From: Parabacteroides faecis
Lineage (GTDB): Bacteria > Bacteroidota > Bacteroidia > Bacteroidales > Tannerellaceae
Length of the DNA: 64,000 bases
Assembly: GCF_014647375.1 (NCBI RefSeq)
Contig: NZ_BMPB01000002.1
Location: 124,001 to 188,000 of the forward strand
Direction of reading: 5' to 3'
Shown here piece by piece: positions 54,497 through 63,773 of this stretch. Within the stretch, counting starts at the first letter, position 1, and each line of letters begins with the position of its first letter. The notes below the pieces were generated by a model. It was not told the origin of the DNA and searched no databases. It was given only the letters and a program-made list of their open reading frames with translations. Made by a program: the position numbers and the translations under genes.

Positions 54497-54949
54497 ATGG
54501 TAACAATGAGATTTAGTTTGGCGGGTGTAGCCTCAAGAGAAGCAGAAACAGGATCATGGATAAGAACAATTGTTGATTGTCTGGGAATCCGTATGTTTTC
54601 AAAGATTGATCCTTCGGTAAGTACGAGTAGTGTCGGTTGGGATACGACCAAGCAAAAGGAAATCCAGGATCTTCATCACTATGCCGTCCGCAACTTGATC
54701 CCCAAGGCCGGAGTCTATCAGATGGAATTACTGGAATCGCTGGCACAGTCTGCTTCTATTTATTCGCCGGAAGAGGTGGAATCTCTTTATAATGAGACGA
54801 GTAAGAAGATAGAAGAGATCAGCAGCCATATTTCAGGTGTATTGGTAAGTGCACGTGAGTTATGCAAGTCGGGTCATCAGAACTGGGAGTCTGTTCAGTC
54901 ACTTCGTTATCATGTAAACCGCCTGCGTGGCATCGTAGAATCTGCATAG
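54497..54949 (+). CDS. Orphan helical protein of unknown function
   Basis: A 150-residue protein I do not recognise. The ATG at 54497 is chosen because AAGGAG lies 8 bp before it; the frame's earlier start is a TTG. It has no signal peptide or membrane segment. The first 40 residues are mixed, and the rest reads as three or four amphipathic helices ('AGVYQMELLESLAQSA', 'SPEEVESLYNETSKKIEEISSHISGVL', in parts), so a helical bundle is likely. Clear promoter, leader and terminator signs make it a real, separately expressed gene. Confidence 0.65.
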   Translation: MVTMRFSLAGVASREAETGSWIRTIVDCLGIRMFSKIDPSVSTSSVGWDTTKQKEIQDLHHYAVRNLIPKAGVYQMELLESLAQSASIYSPEEVESLYNETSKKIEEISSHISGVLVSARELCKSGHQNWESVQSLRYHVNRLRGIVESA

Positions 54950-54990
54950 TTTTTGCAAAACAATAATCGGAGCAGATAGTATCCGTACAT

Positions 54991-55038
54991 ATCCCTTTCA
55001 TTTCCGGAAGCGTTCAGTCTCCGGAATATGAAGGGGAT
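54991..55038. terminator. Hairpin between the convergent orphan gene and cobI
   Basis: ATCCCTTTCATTTCCGG (from 54991) pairs with CCGGAATATGAAGGGGAT (55021-55038). One arm touches the cobI stop codon. It is likely shared by both transcripts. Confidence 0.7.
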
Positions 55039-55736
55039 TATTGTATAATCATCAGTGAGAAATAGGGGTATATCTTGTCTGTTATGATCTTTTTATCAGA
55101 TGTATAATATTCTTTTTCTGTCCCCACGTTTTCAAAGTAATGGAATTGTGTTTGCGGATGCTTGCGGATACATTCGTGTACGGCTTCCACGCATTGTGAA
55201 AGTTTCATGATAACGATTACATATCCCGCGTTTATCTTTTCACTCAATTCGTCGGCAGAAGGCGTACCAGGGATGACGGCGATCTGTTCTTCCTGCTTAA
55301 CGATATGTAAGCCTGCCAGCGCTCCGGCAGCAATGAAGGCCGGTATTCCGGCAATGCGCTGAACAGCGATTCCCGCAGCTGTAAATTTGTCGTATATATA
55401 TTGTATGGAAGAATAAAAACCGGCATCGCCTTCGGCTACGATAACGATCTGTTTTCCTTCTGCATAATTACTTTCAGCTTCGTTGTACAGGGCATCGTAG
55501 GCTTTCCAGGCTTCCGTGCGGTCTTTACTCATCGGAAGCATGAAACACCGGATGGCTGTTTCGCTTATCTCCAGGGCGCGTACGATATCGGCGGCTCGCG
55601 AGATGCTTTCGCCTTGCCTGTTGCGGGTGGCGGGACAGTAGATGATATCTGCTTTCTGGAGTTGGCGGAGACCTTTCACCGTGATAAGTTCCGGTTCGCC
55701 GGGACCTAATGATACAAAACTGATCGGGTAAGTCAT
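55038..55736 (-). CDS. cobI: Precorrin-2 C20-methyltransferase
   Basis: A 232-residue SAM-dependent tetrapyrrole methylase. The nucleotide-binding start 'FVSLGPGEPELITVKGLRQLQKADIIY' and the later 'VAEGDAGFYSSIQYIY' and 'RIAGIPAFIAAGALAGLHI' are typical of CobI/CbiL, which methylates C20 of (cobalt-)precorrin-2 in corrin synthesis. It is divergent from the riboswitch-led uptake operon and separate from the other cobalamin genes at 60-64 kb. Confidence 0.88.
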   Translation of the reverse strand: MTYPISFVSLGPGEPELITVKGLRQLQKADIIYCPATRNRQGESISRAADIVRALEISETAIRCFMLPMSKDRTEAWKAYDALYNEAESNYAEGKQIVIVAEGDAGFYSSIQYIYDKFTAAGIAVQRIAGIPAFIAAGALAGLHIVKQEEQIAVIPGTPSADELSEKINAGYVIVIMKLSQCVEAVHECIRKHPQTQFHYFENVGTEKEYYTSDKKIITDKIYPYFSLMIIQ

Positions 55737-55803
55737 TTTATTCTTGTTCTTTTATTTGGGATGCAAATGTGCTGAAAATAGTGTAAAGTTGCAAACTTCT
55801 TAT

Positions 55804-55811
55804 TACTTTTG
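55804..55811 (+). promoter_or_regulatory. Promoter -7 box of the B12 uptake operon
   Basis: TACTTTTG fits the consensus exactly and lies just before the riboswitch, so transcription begins at its 5' end. Confidence 0.6.
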
Positions 55812-55814
55812 CGC

Positions 55815-55990
55815 TCGAAGTCGGTTCTGTAAAACTCCTGTTCATGGAGACAGATTAAAAGGGAACCGGGTGAGAATCCCGGACAGTCCACGCTGCTGTG
55901 AAGCTTTATAAACATCCTGATAATACCTTTTGCCACTGGTCTTTGCGATCGGGAAGGCATTCGGGATGGAAGTAAGTCAGAAGACCTGCC
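55815..55990 (+). promoter_or_regulatory. Cobalamin (adenosylcobalamin-class) riboswitch
   Basis: The conserved blocks of the B12 aptamer are easy to see in order: GGGAACCGGGTGAGAATCCC, GGACAGTCCACGCTGCTGTG, the core GCCACTGG (55932-55939), GGGAAGGC, and GTAAGTCAGAAGACCTGCC at the end. A short hairpin GTCC/GGAC (56009-56026) lies between the aptamer and the btuF start and is the likely kissing-loop and ribosome-site switch. High cobalamin should lower expression of the uptake genes that follow. Confidence 0.95.
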
Positions 55991-56055
55991 ATTTTTTGCA
56001 TAACGATTGTCCTCGTGGGTTTGGACGGTTTGTGTCGGATAAAAACAAATAGAAT

Positions 56056-57216
56056 ATGAATAAGTATTTAGTCGGTGGCTGCCTGTTAGCGTTAATGGCT
56101 ACATCATGCGCATCGAAAGGAAATCAGCAGGAAAAAGAGAATGCATCGTCGCAACAAACGATTACGACGGATAGGATGGTTCAGATCACACCTAAATATG
56201 CCGAAGGTTTTCAGTTGACCTATGCCGATGGTTATGTCCTGATGGATATACATGACCCTCAGAATGAAGAAAGCACGCATTTCCTGTATGCGTTGGTTCC
56301 CCGTGGGACAAAGCCGGAAGGTATTCCTGCCGATTATACGGTGATCGAAACACCTGTGCGTAGTGCCATTTGTATGACCTCCCTGCAACTCTCCAATTTC
56401 ATTAAGTTGGGAGCGGAGGATAAGGTGGTAGGTATCACGAGTACGCGCCATCTGTTTAATAAGACTATCAATAATCAGCTGAAGGAAGGAAAGACGGCGA
56501 AGATCGGGATCGAAGGTAATTTCGATAATGAGGTGATTATGAGTATCAATCCCGACCTAATCCTGATCTCTCCCTTTAAGCGTGGCGGATACGAGACGAT
56601 GAAAGATATCGGTATCCCTCTGATTCCTCATCTGGGGTATAAAGAAATGACGCCGCTGGGCCAGGCTGAATGGATTAAGTTTGTCGGCCTGTTACTCGGG
56701 ATAGAGCAGGAAGCCAATGAGAAATTCTCTGCTATAGAGAACCGCTACAACGAACTGAAAGAACTGACTGCCGAAGGTAAAGTGCAGAAACGTCCTATCG
56801 TGTTCAGTGGCGAAATACATGGTGGCAACTGGTATGCGGTAGGAGGAAAGAGCTTCCTTGCACAACTTTTCAAAGATGCCGGTGCTGATTACTTTTTGAA
56901 AGACGACGATCGTTCCGGCGGTGTGACGCTCGACTTCGAGACGGTTTATAACCAGGCAGATGAAGCCGATTACTGGCGTATCGTAAACAGCTATCCGGGA
57001 ACATATACTTATAAATCACTGAAAGATCAGGATCCCCGTTATGCAGACTTCCGTGCTTTCAAAGAAAAAGGAGTAATCTACTGTAATATGCGGGAGAAAC
57101 CTTTTTACGAAAGCATGCCGACCGAGCCGGAAGTTGTATTGGGCGATTTATTGCATATCTTCCACCCGAATCTACTGCCGGACCATACGCCTGTCTATTA
57201 TGATTTACTTAAATAA
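56056..57216 (+). CDS. btuF: Cobalamin-type ABC transporter substrate-binding lipoprotein
   Basis: A 386-residue periplasmic binding protein of the BtuF/FepB class, with a lipoprotein signal to Cys19 ('LLALMATSCASKGN'). The mature part has the two lobes joined by a long helix ('VVGITSTRHLFNK', 'EVIMSINPDLILISPFKRGGYE', 'AKFSAIENRYNELKEL'-like). It delivers B12 or corrinoid to the BtuC channel. Because it is the first gene after the cobalamin riboswitch, corrinoid is far more likely than iron-siderophore as cargo. Confidence 0.9.
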   Translation: MNKYLVGGCLLALMATSCASKGNQQEKENASSQQTITTDRMVQITPKYAEGFQLTYADGYVLMDIHDPQNEESTHFLYALVPRGTKPEGIPADYTVIETPVRSAICMTSLQLSNFIKLGAEDKVVGITSTRHLFNKTINNQLKEGKTAKIGIEGNFDNEVIMSINPDLILISPFKRGGYETMKDIGIPLIPHLGYKEMTPLGQAEWIKFVGLLLGIEQEANEKFSAIENRYNELKELTAEGKVQKRPIVFSGEIHGGNWYAVGGKSFLAQLFKDAGADYFLKDDDRSGGVTLDFETVYNQADEADYWRIVNSYPGTYTYKSLKDQDPRYADFRAFKEKGVIYCNMREKPFYESMPTEPEVVLGDLLHIFHPNLLPDHTPVYYDLLK

Positions 57217-57225
57217 ATAGGGACG

Positions 57226-58263
57226 ATGAAGTATTCTAACACTATCCTGATGCTTTTGATCCTTGTCTCGATCGTCGTGTTGCTGTTTTTGAATTTGGTG
57301 TTGGGCTCTGTTTCGATTCCTTTCCATTCAGTTTGGAATATCATCTGCGGCAATGGAGATGAACCGGTCACCTGGCAGAATATTATCTGGAAATCACGCT
57401 TTCCGCAGGCCTTGACGGCATTAGTAGCCGGAGCCGGATTAGCGATCAGCGGACTTCAGATGCAAACCGTATTCCGTAACCCTTTAGCGGGACCTTCTGT
57501 GTTGGGTATCAGTTCCGGTGCAAGTATGGGAGTCGCCTTCGTTGTCTTGCTGAGCGGAAGCCTGGGAGGCGTGGCGTTGAGTAAGCTGGGTTTTATGGGA
57601 GAGATTGCCTTATCCATTGCAGCCATAGTCGGTTCCTTGTCTGTCATGGCACTGATTGTTTATGTCTCGCAGAAGGTAAAAGGGAATGTGACGCTATTGA
57701 TTATCGGAGTGATGATCGGCTATGTGGCAAATGCCGTAATCGGTGTATTGAAATTCTTTAGTGTGGAAGAAGATATCCGTGCTTATGTAATCTGGGGGTT
57801 GGGAAGTTTCTCACGTGTCTCCGGTAATCAGATGATGCTTTTCGTGGCGATTATGGCTATCCTGATCCCTCTTTCGTTTCTATTGATAAAGACATTGAAC
57901 CTGATGCTTCTCGGCGACGGGTATGCCCGTAACCTGGGACTGAATATCAAACGGGCACGCTTGCTCGTTATCACCTCTGCCGGTGTATTGACTGCTATCG
58001 TGACCGCTTATTGTGGTCCGATCGTCTTCCTGGGACTTGCTGTTCCTCATCTTTGCCGTGCCATTTTCCAGACATCCGATCATCGCATACTGATGCCCGG
58101 TGTCTTATTTGTGGGGGCATCCCTGGCATTGGCTTGTAACCTGATTGCACGTATGCCGGGATTCGAGGGAGCTTTGCCGGTCAACTCGGTAACCGCATTG
58201 GTCGGTGCCCCGGTCGTTGCTTCCGTATTATTCCGCAGACGTAAAAACGAACTGAACGAATGA
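57226..58263 (+). CDS. btuC: Cobalamin ABC transporter permease
   Basis: A 345-residue FecCD/BtuC-type permease with about ten membrane helices. Motifs include 'RFPQALTALVAGAGLAISGLQMQTVFRNPLAGPSVLG' (in parts), the conserved Gly-rich 'GISSGASMG' and the coupling-helix region 'AYCGPIVFLGLAVPHLCR'. It forms the inner-membrane channel with BtuD. Its stop overlaps the btuD start by 4 bp. Confidence 0.95.
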   Translation: MKYSNTILMLLILVSIVVLLFLNLVLGSVSIPFHSVWNIICGNGDEPVTWQNIIWKSRFPQALTALVAGAGLAISGLQMQTVFRNPLAGPSVLGISSGASMGVAFVVLLSGSLGGVALSKLGFMGEIALSIAAIVGSLSVMALIVYVSQKVKGNVTLLIIGVMIGYVANAVIGVLKFFSVEEDIRAYVIWGLGSFSRVSGNQMMLFVAIMAILIPLSFLLIKTLNLMLLGDGYARNLGLNIKRARLLVITSAGVLTAIVTAYCGPIVFLGLAVPHLCRAIFQTSDHRILMPGVLFVGASLALACNLIARMPGFEGALPVNSVTALVGAPVVASVLFRRRKNELNE

Positions 58264-59264
58264 GTATGAAAGAGGCAACTATTCAGATAAACGATCTCTC
58301 TATCGGCTATCATTCCAAGAATGATACAAAGCTGGTAGCTAGCCATATAACGACAACAATATATAGTGGTGAATTAACCTGCCTATTGGGTGCTAACGGC
58401 GTCGGGAAGTCTACTTTATTACGTACCTTGTCCGCTTTCCAGCCTCGTATATCCGGCGAAATAGCACTACTGTCCCGTGATATACAGGACTATAGTGACA
58501 AGGAGCTTAGCACAATAGTGGGAGTGGTGCTGACAGATAAGTGTGAGATACGTAACATGACTGTCCGGGAACTGATCGGGATGGGACGCAGTCCGTACAC
58601 CGGTTTTTGGGGACGGCTGGGGAAAGAAGACAAGCAGATCGTAGAAGAATCTATCTCCTTGGTCCGTATCGAAAACCTTGCTTCACGCATGGTGCACACC
58701 CTTTCCGACGGCGAGCGGCAGAAGGTCATGATCGCCAAAGCGCTGGCGCAGGAAACACCTGTTATCTTTCTCGATGAACCGACGGCTTTTCTCGATTTTC
58801 CCAGCAAAGTTGAGATCATGCAACTATTACATAGTCTTACCCGTTCCACCAATAAAACGATTTTCCTTTCCACTCATGATCTCGAACTGGCCCTTCAGAT
58901 AGCCGATAAAATTTGGCTGATGGATAGGGAGAAAGGGATCAGTACCGGTACGCCTGAAGACCTGGCATTGAGCGGTTATCTGAGCGGCTTTTTTGCCCGT
59001 AAAGGGATTATCTTCGATATGGAGACCGGACTGTTCCGCATCGACAATCAATATGATAAGAAGATCCGCCTTGTCGGTGGCGGCCAGAAATATGCGATGG
59101 TGCGTAAGGCTCTTTTACGGAACGGCATCTATGCCGACTCTGAAATAGAATCGGAAAATTGGATCGATGCCGGTGATACTGCGACATCTACCATCACTCT
59201 TTGTTTTTCAGGCAGGCAAAGGAAAGAGGTTGCTTCCATCGAGGAGTTATTGTTATCTCTGTAA
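58260..59264 (+). CDS. btuD: Cobalamin ABC transporter ATPase
   Basis: A 334-residue ABC ATPase: Walker A 'GANGVGKST' (44-52), signature 'LSDGERQ', Walker B 'PVIFLDEPTAFLD' and the switch His in 'STHDLE'. It is longer than E. coli BtuD by some 80 residues; the tail (about 255-334) is an added regulatory-type domain seen in several Bacteroidetes homologues. It is translationally coupled to btuC. Confidence 0.95.
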   Translation: MSMKEATIQINDLSIGYHSKNDTKLVASHITTTIYSGELTCLLGANGVGKSTLLRTLSAFQPRISGEIALLSRDIQDYSDKELSTIVGVVLTDKCEIRNMTVRELIGMGRSPYTGFWGRLGKEDKQIVEESISLVRIENLASRMVHTLSDGERQKVMIAKALAQETPVIFLDEPTAFLDFPSKVEIMQLLHSLTRSTNKTIFLSTHDLELALQIADKIWLMDREKGISTGTPEDLALSGYLSGFFARKGIIFDMETGLFRIDNQYDKKIRLVGGGQKYAMVRKALLRNGIYADSEIESENWIDAGDTATSTITLCFSGRQRKEVASIEELLLSL

Positions 59265-59265
59265 T

Positions 59266-59296
59266 CTGTCAACTGTCACTTGTCAACTGTCAACTG
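59266..59296. repeat. Four heptad repeats after btuD
   Basis: CTGTCAA, CTGTCAC, TTGTCAA and CTGTCAA follow one another directly after the btuD stop. This is a short tandem repeat prone to slippage. Confidence 0.75.
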
Positions 59297-59366
59297 AAAT
59301 ATGTTAACAGGATAAACTTTTTTCATTTCGTTTGTTATATAGAGGTAATTTAAAACATTAAACGTC

Positions 59367-60044
59367 ATGAAAAAGTATTTCTTGTTTGCCTTTCTGGCCT
59401 CTGCATGGGCATTTACTTCCTGCGATAACGATGACGCTCCCGATATCGATGCGGATGTTCCCTTCTATCAGAATCTGGGTGTCGCTTACGACGTCACTAA
59501 TAATACGACGCGTGTCGGAGCCAATTTCAATAAGTTGGATAGTGCCGGGATCAATATCAGGCTGAATGGTCCGGCTTCCATTACAATCAATGGTGAGACA
59601 CCTGACTTCGATAATGTGGGTACTTATTTTTATACTGATTCATTCTCAGGATTGGATGATATGACTTTTGTCTTTACGCGTGCGAAAGATAGTGTCTATA
59701 CGAATGTGGCTTCCATAAACGACGTGAAACCGATCGCTATTCCCGAATCTTTTACTTCTGCCAAAGCAACAGGAACGACTGTGCTTACCTGGGAAGGAGA
59801 TCCGGTAGGAGAGAATGAACTGGTAGAGGTGCATGTAACTTACAGTGGAGGATCATACAGTGTATTTAACCGTACCGAAGGCAGTAAATCCATCAATATC
59901 AGTTTCAGTAATTCTTCTTTGCCCGCTAAAGGAACCTTGTCGCTCAGCCGTGCAAAAACTCATCCTTTGCAAGAGAGTAACGGAAATGCCGGGGGGCAGC
60001 TGAATGTGTCCTATATTCAAAGTAAGGAGATCTCGTTGGAATAA
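59367..60044 (+). CDS. Small lipoprotein downstream of the B12 uptake genes
   Basis: A 225-residue lipoprotein of unknown family with signal to Cys19 ('LASAWAFTSCDNDD'). The mature part is beta-rich, acidic at the start and without enzyme motifs, so it reads like a surface-exposed binding module with one or two Ig-like folds. It lies 102 bp after btuD in the same direction, so it is possibly in the riboswitch operon. A corrinoid-binding surface lipoprotein is one idea (inference). Confidence 0.55.
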   Translation: MKKYFLFAFLASAWAFTSCDNDDAPDIDADVPFYQNLGVAYDVTNNTTRVGANFNKLDSAGINIRLNGPASITINGETPDFDNVGTYFYTDSFSGLDDMTFVFTRAKDSVYTNVASINDVKPIAIPESFTSAKATGTTVLTWEGDPVGENELVEVHVTYSGGSYSVFNRTEGSKSINISFSNSSLPAKGTLSLSRAKTHPLQESNGNAGGQLNVSYIQSKEISLE

Positions 60045-60055
60045 GGAAATGTATC

Positions 60056-61903
60056 CTATTTCCAAATCTCTCCTTCTTCTGTGATCAGGAGTATCAGTAA
60101 CTTCCCTTGAGGGAGAAGTGGGGTGCAATGATCGTAACATTTTTTTAATAAAAGAGAGAAGAAGCGTGTTTGTTCTTCCGGAGGGAATAACTGCCAGAGT
60201 TCACGTGCCAGCGTGATCGTTTCGATCTGTTGGATGGAGGTGTCCGGGCAACCGGCCTCGCTGGCAGTTTCTTTCAGGAAGGTTTTGTTCATAACAACCT
60301 TCTTGCTGTGCGTGTCGAGGAATCCTTCAGCAAGTTTGACAGCTTTTCCGATCATGATTCCCATGACTACCTGAGGAAAGTTTAGTGTGGAGGCGATCTT
60401 TAAGGTTTCACCGATGAAATTTCCGTAATGGACAAATGCCTGCGGGGGAAGTTCGGGATATCGCGTTTTCAGGTAGCGTTCGCTTTTGGCACCTGAGTTT
60501 ATGACTAATGTGGTACAACCGATTGCTTTGGCGACCTCTGACTCTTTACGGATAGATGCGATAAAGGCATCGGTAGAGAACGGACGTACAATGCCGGATG
60601 TTCCGATAATGGAGATACCGCCGACAATTCCCAGCTTCGGGTTAAATGTCTTGGCTGCTAACTCTTCACCTCCGGGGACGGAGATAGTGACCGTCAGTGC
60701 GCATGTTCCTGTTTCTGCCGGATTGTTATGATTGGAAATGGATTCCTTGTGCTCTTTCAGGACAGCAGCCAACTCTTCCGTTATCATCTTCCGGGGTGTC
60801 GCGTTGATTGCCGGGCCACCGATTTCAAGGCCTAATCCGGGCAATGTAACTGTCCCGACTCCCGGACCCGCGATAAAACGGATAGGAACAACAGACGGTT
60901 CTTCCGAAAAAGCAACTCTTGCAACGATCTTAGAGCCATTCGTTACATCCGGATCGTCTCCTGCATCTTTAATGACCGAACAAGTGGCACTGTCACCGTC
61001 CCATACGGTATCTGCAACAGGTAAAGTAATCATCTCACCCGAAGGTAAAGTGATGGAGGATTCTGTCTGTATCTTTTTACTGAGTAATGCGATCAATGCT
61101 GCTTTGGCAGCAGCTGTGGCACAGGCGCCGGTCGTATAACCATGATGCAAAGGATAGAATTCCGGGAGCAACCGCTCTATTTGTTTGCGTAATCCGTTCT
61201 CTCCGTAGACGATATAAAATGTTTCGGGAAGTACCGGACGCTTAACGACAAATACAGGGATGGAACGTTTACGGGCGGCAGCTACTTTTTCTATGAAATA
61301 ACCGGTTTGCCCGCTTTCTTTTGTAATGATAGCGTCCGGCTGCAACCGATCCATCATCTCGCCGGCATCGTCTTCATTCTGATAGAAAAGTAAATGGTCT
61401 ATAGGAAATCCCTGTCCGGTGGCAATTGTGAGCGATTCTTCCCGTTTCAGGATACGGAACCAGGCAGGGTACTTTTCCCACCAAGGCCGGAGAGGAGCGA
61501 TTGTGTTGACTCCGGTCAATGCCAGTAAGCGATGTATACCCTGTTCTTCCAATTTACGGATCGCATCAGTGTAATTGTCGCACCAGATCAGATCTGTGTC
61601 ACGTGGCGGATAACGCCGTTCGTAGCGGATAACCGGTATTTGGAGGGAAGAAGATACCTTTGCCACAGTCTGGTGTAGTGCCGTGGCAAAAGGATGGGCG
61701 GCATCGATCAGCAACCGGATGCCGTTTTCGCGGCAGAATGTTTCCATACTTGCCGTATCCATGCCTCCGGTCAGTCGGATGCCGTGCGCACATTCTATTT
61801 CCTGAAGCGATCCTTTGGTGGAATAGTAATAAGGTCCGCTTCCTTCATCAGCTATGCGCACACTGGCACGGCCTTCTGTTGTTCCTCCTAATATCAGTAT
61901 CAT
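60056..61903 (-). CDS. cbiJ-cbiD: Fused precorrin-6A reductase and cobalt-precorrin-5B C1-methyltransferase
   Basis: A 615-residue two-domain enzyme. Residues 1 to about 245 are CobK/CbiJ ('ILILGGTTEGR', 'DAAHPFATALHQTV', 'TKESGQTGYFIEK'), the NADPH reductase. Residues about 255-615 are CbiD ('HHGYTTGACATAAAKAAL', 'GPGVGTVTLPGLGLEIGGPAIN'-type, 'SGIVRPFSTDAF'), the C1-methyltransferase of the anaerobic corrin route. The two steps are next to or near each other in the pathway, so fusion is logical. It follows the CbiG-CbiF fusion by 18 bp on the minus strand. Confidence 0.93.
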   Translation of the reverse strand: MILILGGTTEGRASVRIADEGSGPYYYSTKGSLQEIECAHGIRLTGGMDTASMETFCRENGIRLLIDAAHPFATALHQTVAKVSSSLQIPVIRYERRYPPRDTDLIWCDNYTDAIRKLEEQGIHRLLALTGVNTIAPLRPWWEKYPAWFRILKREESLTIATGQGFPIDHLLFYQNEDDAGEMMDRLQPDAIITKESGQTGYFIEKVAAARKRSIPVFVVKRPVLPETFYIVYGENGLRKQIERLLPEFYPLHHGYTTGACATAAAKAALIALLSKKIQTESSITLPSGEMITLPVADTVWDGDSATCSVIKDAGDDPDVTNGSKIVARVAFSEEPSVVPIRFIAGPGVGTVTLPGLGLEIGGPAINATPRKMITEELAAVLKEHKESISNHNNPAETGTCALTVTISVPGGEELAAKTFNPKLGIVGGISIIGTSGIVRPFSTDAFIASIRKESEVAKAIGCTTLVINSGAKSERYLKTRYPELPPQAFVHYGNFIGETLKIASTLNFPQVVMGIMIGKAVKLAEGFLDTHSKKVVMNKTFLKETASEAGCPDTSIQQIETITLARELWQLFPPEEQTRFFSLLLKKCYDHCTPLLPQGKLLILLITEEGEIWK

Positions 61904-61921
61904 CGTTCTTGCTGAAATGAA

Positions 61922-63766
61922 TTATTTGCGGAACAAATGTTTGAACTCATCGGCATACAGTCGTGATAAACCTTCCCGGTTGTCGATCGCATCACCGACA
62001 ACTAATAACGTTGTTAATGTCAGATGATTATCTTTGACGATCTTAGCCAGGTCTTTCAATTCGCCCCGGTAGATACGCTCATCTTTCCAGGTCAGTTTGT
62101 AGCAGGCGGCAACCGGTGTGGTAGGAGCGTAGTGTTGGAGAAGTTCTTCCTGAACCTTGTCTGCAATCCCTGCGCTCAGGTAAATACACATCGTACTCTG
62201 GCTGGCAGCCAGTTTGTGTAACTGTTCTTTTTCGGGCATCGGCGTACGGCCTTCACCACGGGTAAGAATAATGGTCTGTACTTTTTCCGGAATGGTGAAC
62301 TGCGACTGTAAAGCGGCAGCAGCTGCCTGGAAGGAAGATATTCCCGGGGTGATATGATAACTCATATTATATTGATCGAAGAAAGCCATCTGTTCCTGTA
62401 TAGCTCCGTAGATACAAGGATCGCCGGTATGCAGGCGGACGATGAATTTGCCTTTGTCGTAGAACTCTTTCATCAGAAGGAATTGTTCTTCCAGATTCAT
62501 ATCTGCCGAACTGCGTACGGTAGCTCCCGGTTTGGCACAAAAAGTGAGTTCTTTCGGGACCAGACTGCCTGCATATAAGATCAGGTCCGCTTTCTCAAGC
62601 ATCCGGCGGCCACGGATAGAGATCAGTTCCGGATCACCGGGACCGGCACCGACTATCTCGATATGGCCCTGCCGCTGAACGGATTTATCCATTGCCACGG
62701 CAAATGTATAATCGTTGTGTTCTCCCAGTCGTCCTTTCTGTTTTTCCAGCAACAAAAGGCCGCCTCCGGCACTTTGTATAGCGGCAGCTTCTGCAACACT
62801 CGACGATTGGGTCACCTCTTTCACTTTGGCAGATGGGTTGGGTACAGATAATTTATCCAATGTATCTGCCGGATATGTTTTGAAAGGACGATTCATAATG
62901 CCATATGACAATAGAGCAAGTATCACTTCGTCCTTTTTCAAGTCGATGGAAGAGATATCGGCAAGCGACTCAGGGCAGAGATTGTTATCGATCAGTGTCG
63001 AGATAATATGCTGGTGCATTTCCTTCGGATCGCCATTAAGCCCCTTCCGGCAACCGATACCTAGATGTAGCACTTTCGGGAAATAAGAGATCATCTTGAT
63101 CTCGGCTTCATATATGAACGGCCCGACTGTGATCACCAACTCGAACTGGTCGAGCGGAATGTCGGAGAATTTATTGAATATTTGGACGTGTTCGGGACGG
63201 CTTTGTTCGAGATACTCTGTGCCTTTATCGCGGATGTTCAGTAAGAGGGCTGTCGGCCTTTTATTGACGAATGCGGCAATACATGCGTTCATCGCATTCT
63301 CATTGTCTGTCAGATCATCGGCCACAACCGACCAATCGAATTTCTCCGCCAGCGTATCGAGAGCCCATAGTCCGGTATTATCGCTTTGGGTGGTAACAAT
63401 GGCATTTCCTCCCAGTATTTGTGCCAGTTCTATGCTCAGTTCGTTTGCTCCGCCGATATGGCCGGATAAAACCGGAATAATGTATTTACCGGTACTATCG
63501 ATGCAAATCACAGCGGGATCGGTGTGTTTATCCATCACATAAGGTGCGATACAACGTACACAGATACCCATTGCCCCGATAAAGATAATAGCATCCGATT
63601 GGAGGAACAGATCTCCAACAATGGAATCGATGGATTTCATCACCACTGTCTCTTCCTGCGATTCTTTGCTATATATCACCGCATTAGGATATTGCTTTTT
63701 TATTTGTCGTGCCAAAGGCAGGCTACTGACCGATACTACGACAATTGCTATAGATTTCTTATTCAT
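61922..63766 (-). CDS. cbiG-cbiF: Fused CbiG and cobalt-precorrin-4 C11-methyltransferase (CbiF/CobM)
   Basis: A 614-residue fusion. The N-terminal part (1 to about 350) is CbiG, the hydrolase that opens the lactone of cobalt-precorrin-5A, with its N domain ('AIVVVSVSSLPLARQIKK', 'SGHIGGANELSIELAQILGG') and C domain ('LGIGCRKG'). The C-terminal part (about 372-614) is a SAM methylase of the CbiF/CobM type ('IEIVGAGPGDPELISIRGRRMLEKADLILYAGSLV' in parts, 'RLHTGDPCIYGAI', 'TPGISSFQAAAAAL'). CbiF makes the substrate on which CbiG acts, so the fusion joins consecutive steps. Confidence 0.93.
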   Translation of the reverse strand: MNKKSIAIVVVSVSSLPLARQIKKQYPNAVIYSKESQEETVVMKSIDSIVGDLFLQSDAIIFIGAMGICVRCIAPYVMDKHTDPAVICIDSTGKYIIPVLSGHIGGANELSIELAQILGGNAIVTTQSDNTGLWALDTLAEKFDWSVVADDLTDNENAMNACIAAFVNKRPTALLLNIRDKGTEYLEQSRPEHVQIFNKFSDIPLDQFELVITVGPFIYEAEIKMISYFPKVLHLGIGCRKGLNGDPKEMHQHIISTLIDNNLCPESLADISSIDLKKDEVILALLSYGIMNRPFKTYPADTLDKLSVPNPSAKVKEVTQSSSVAEAAAIQSAGGGLLLLEKQKGRLGEHNDYTFAVAMDKSVQRQGHIEIVGAGPGDPELISIRGRRMLEKADLILYAGSLVPKELTFCAKPGATVRSSADMNLEEQFLLMKEFYDKGKFIVRLHTGDPCIYGAIQEQMAFFDQYNMSYHITPGISSFQAAAAALQSQFTIPEKVQTIILTRGEGRTPMPEKEQLHKLAASQSTMCIYLSAGIADKVQEELLQHYAPTTPVAACYKLTWKDERIYRGELKDLAKIVKDNHLTLTTLLVVGDAIDNREGLSRLYADEFKHLFRK

Positions 63767-63773
63767 CGTTTTT

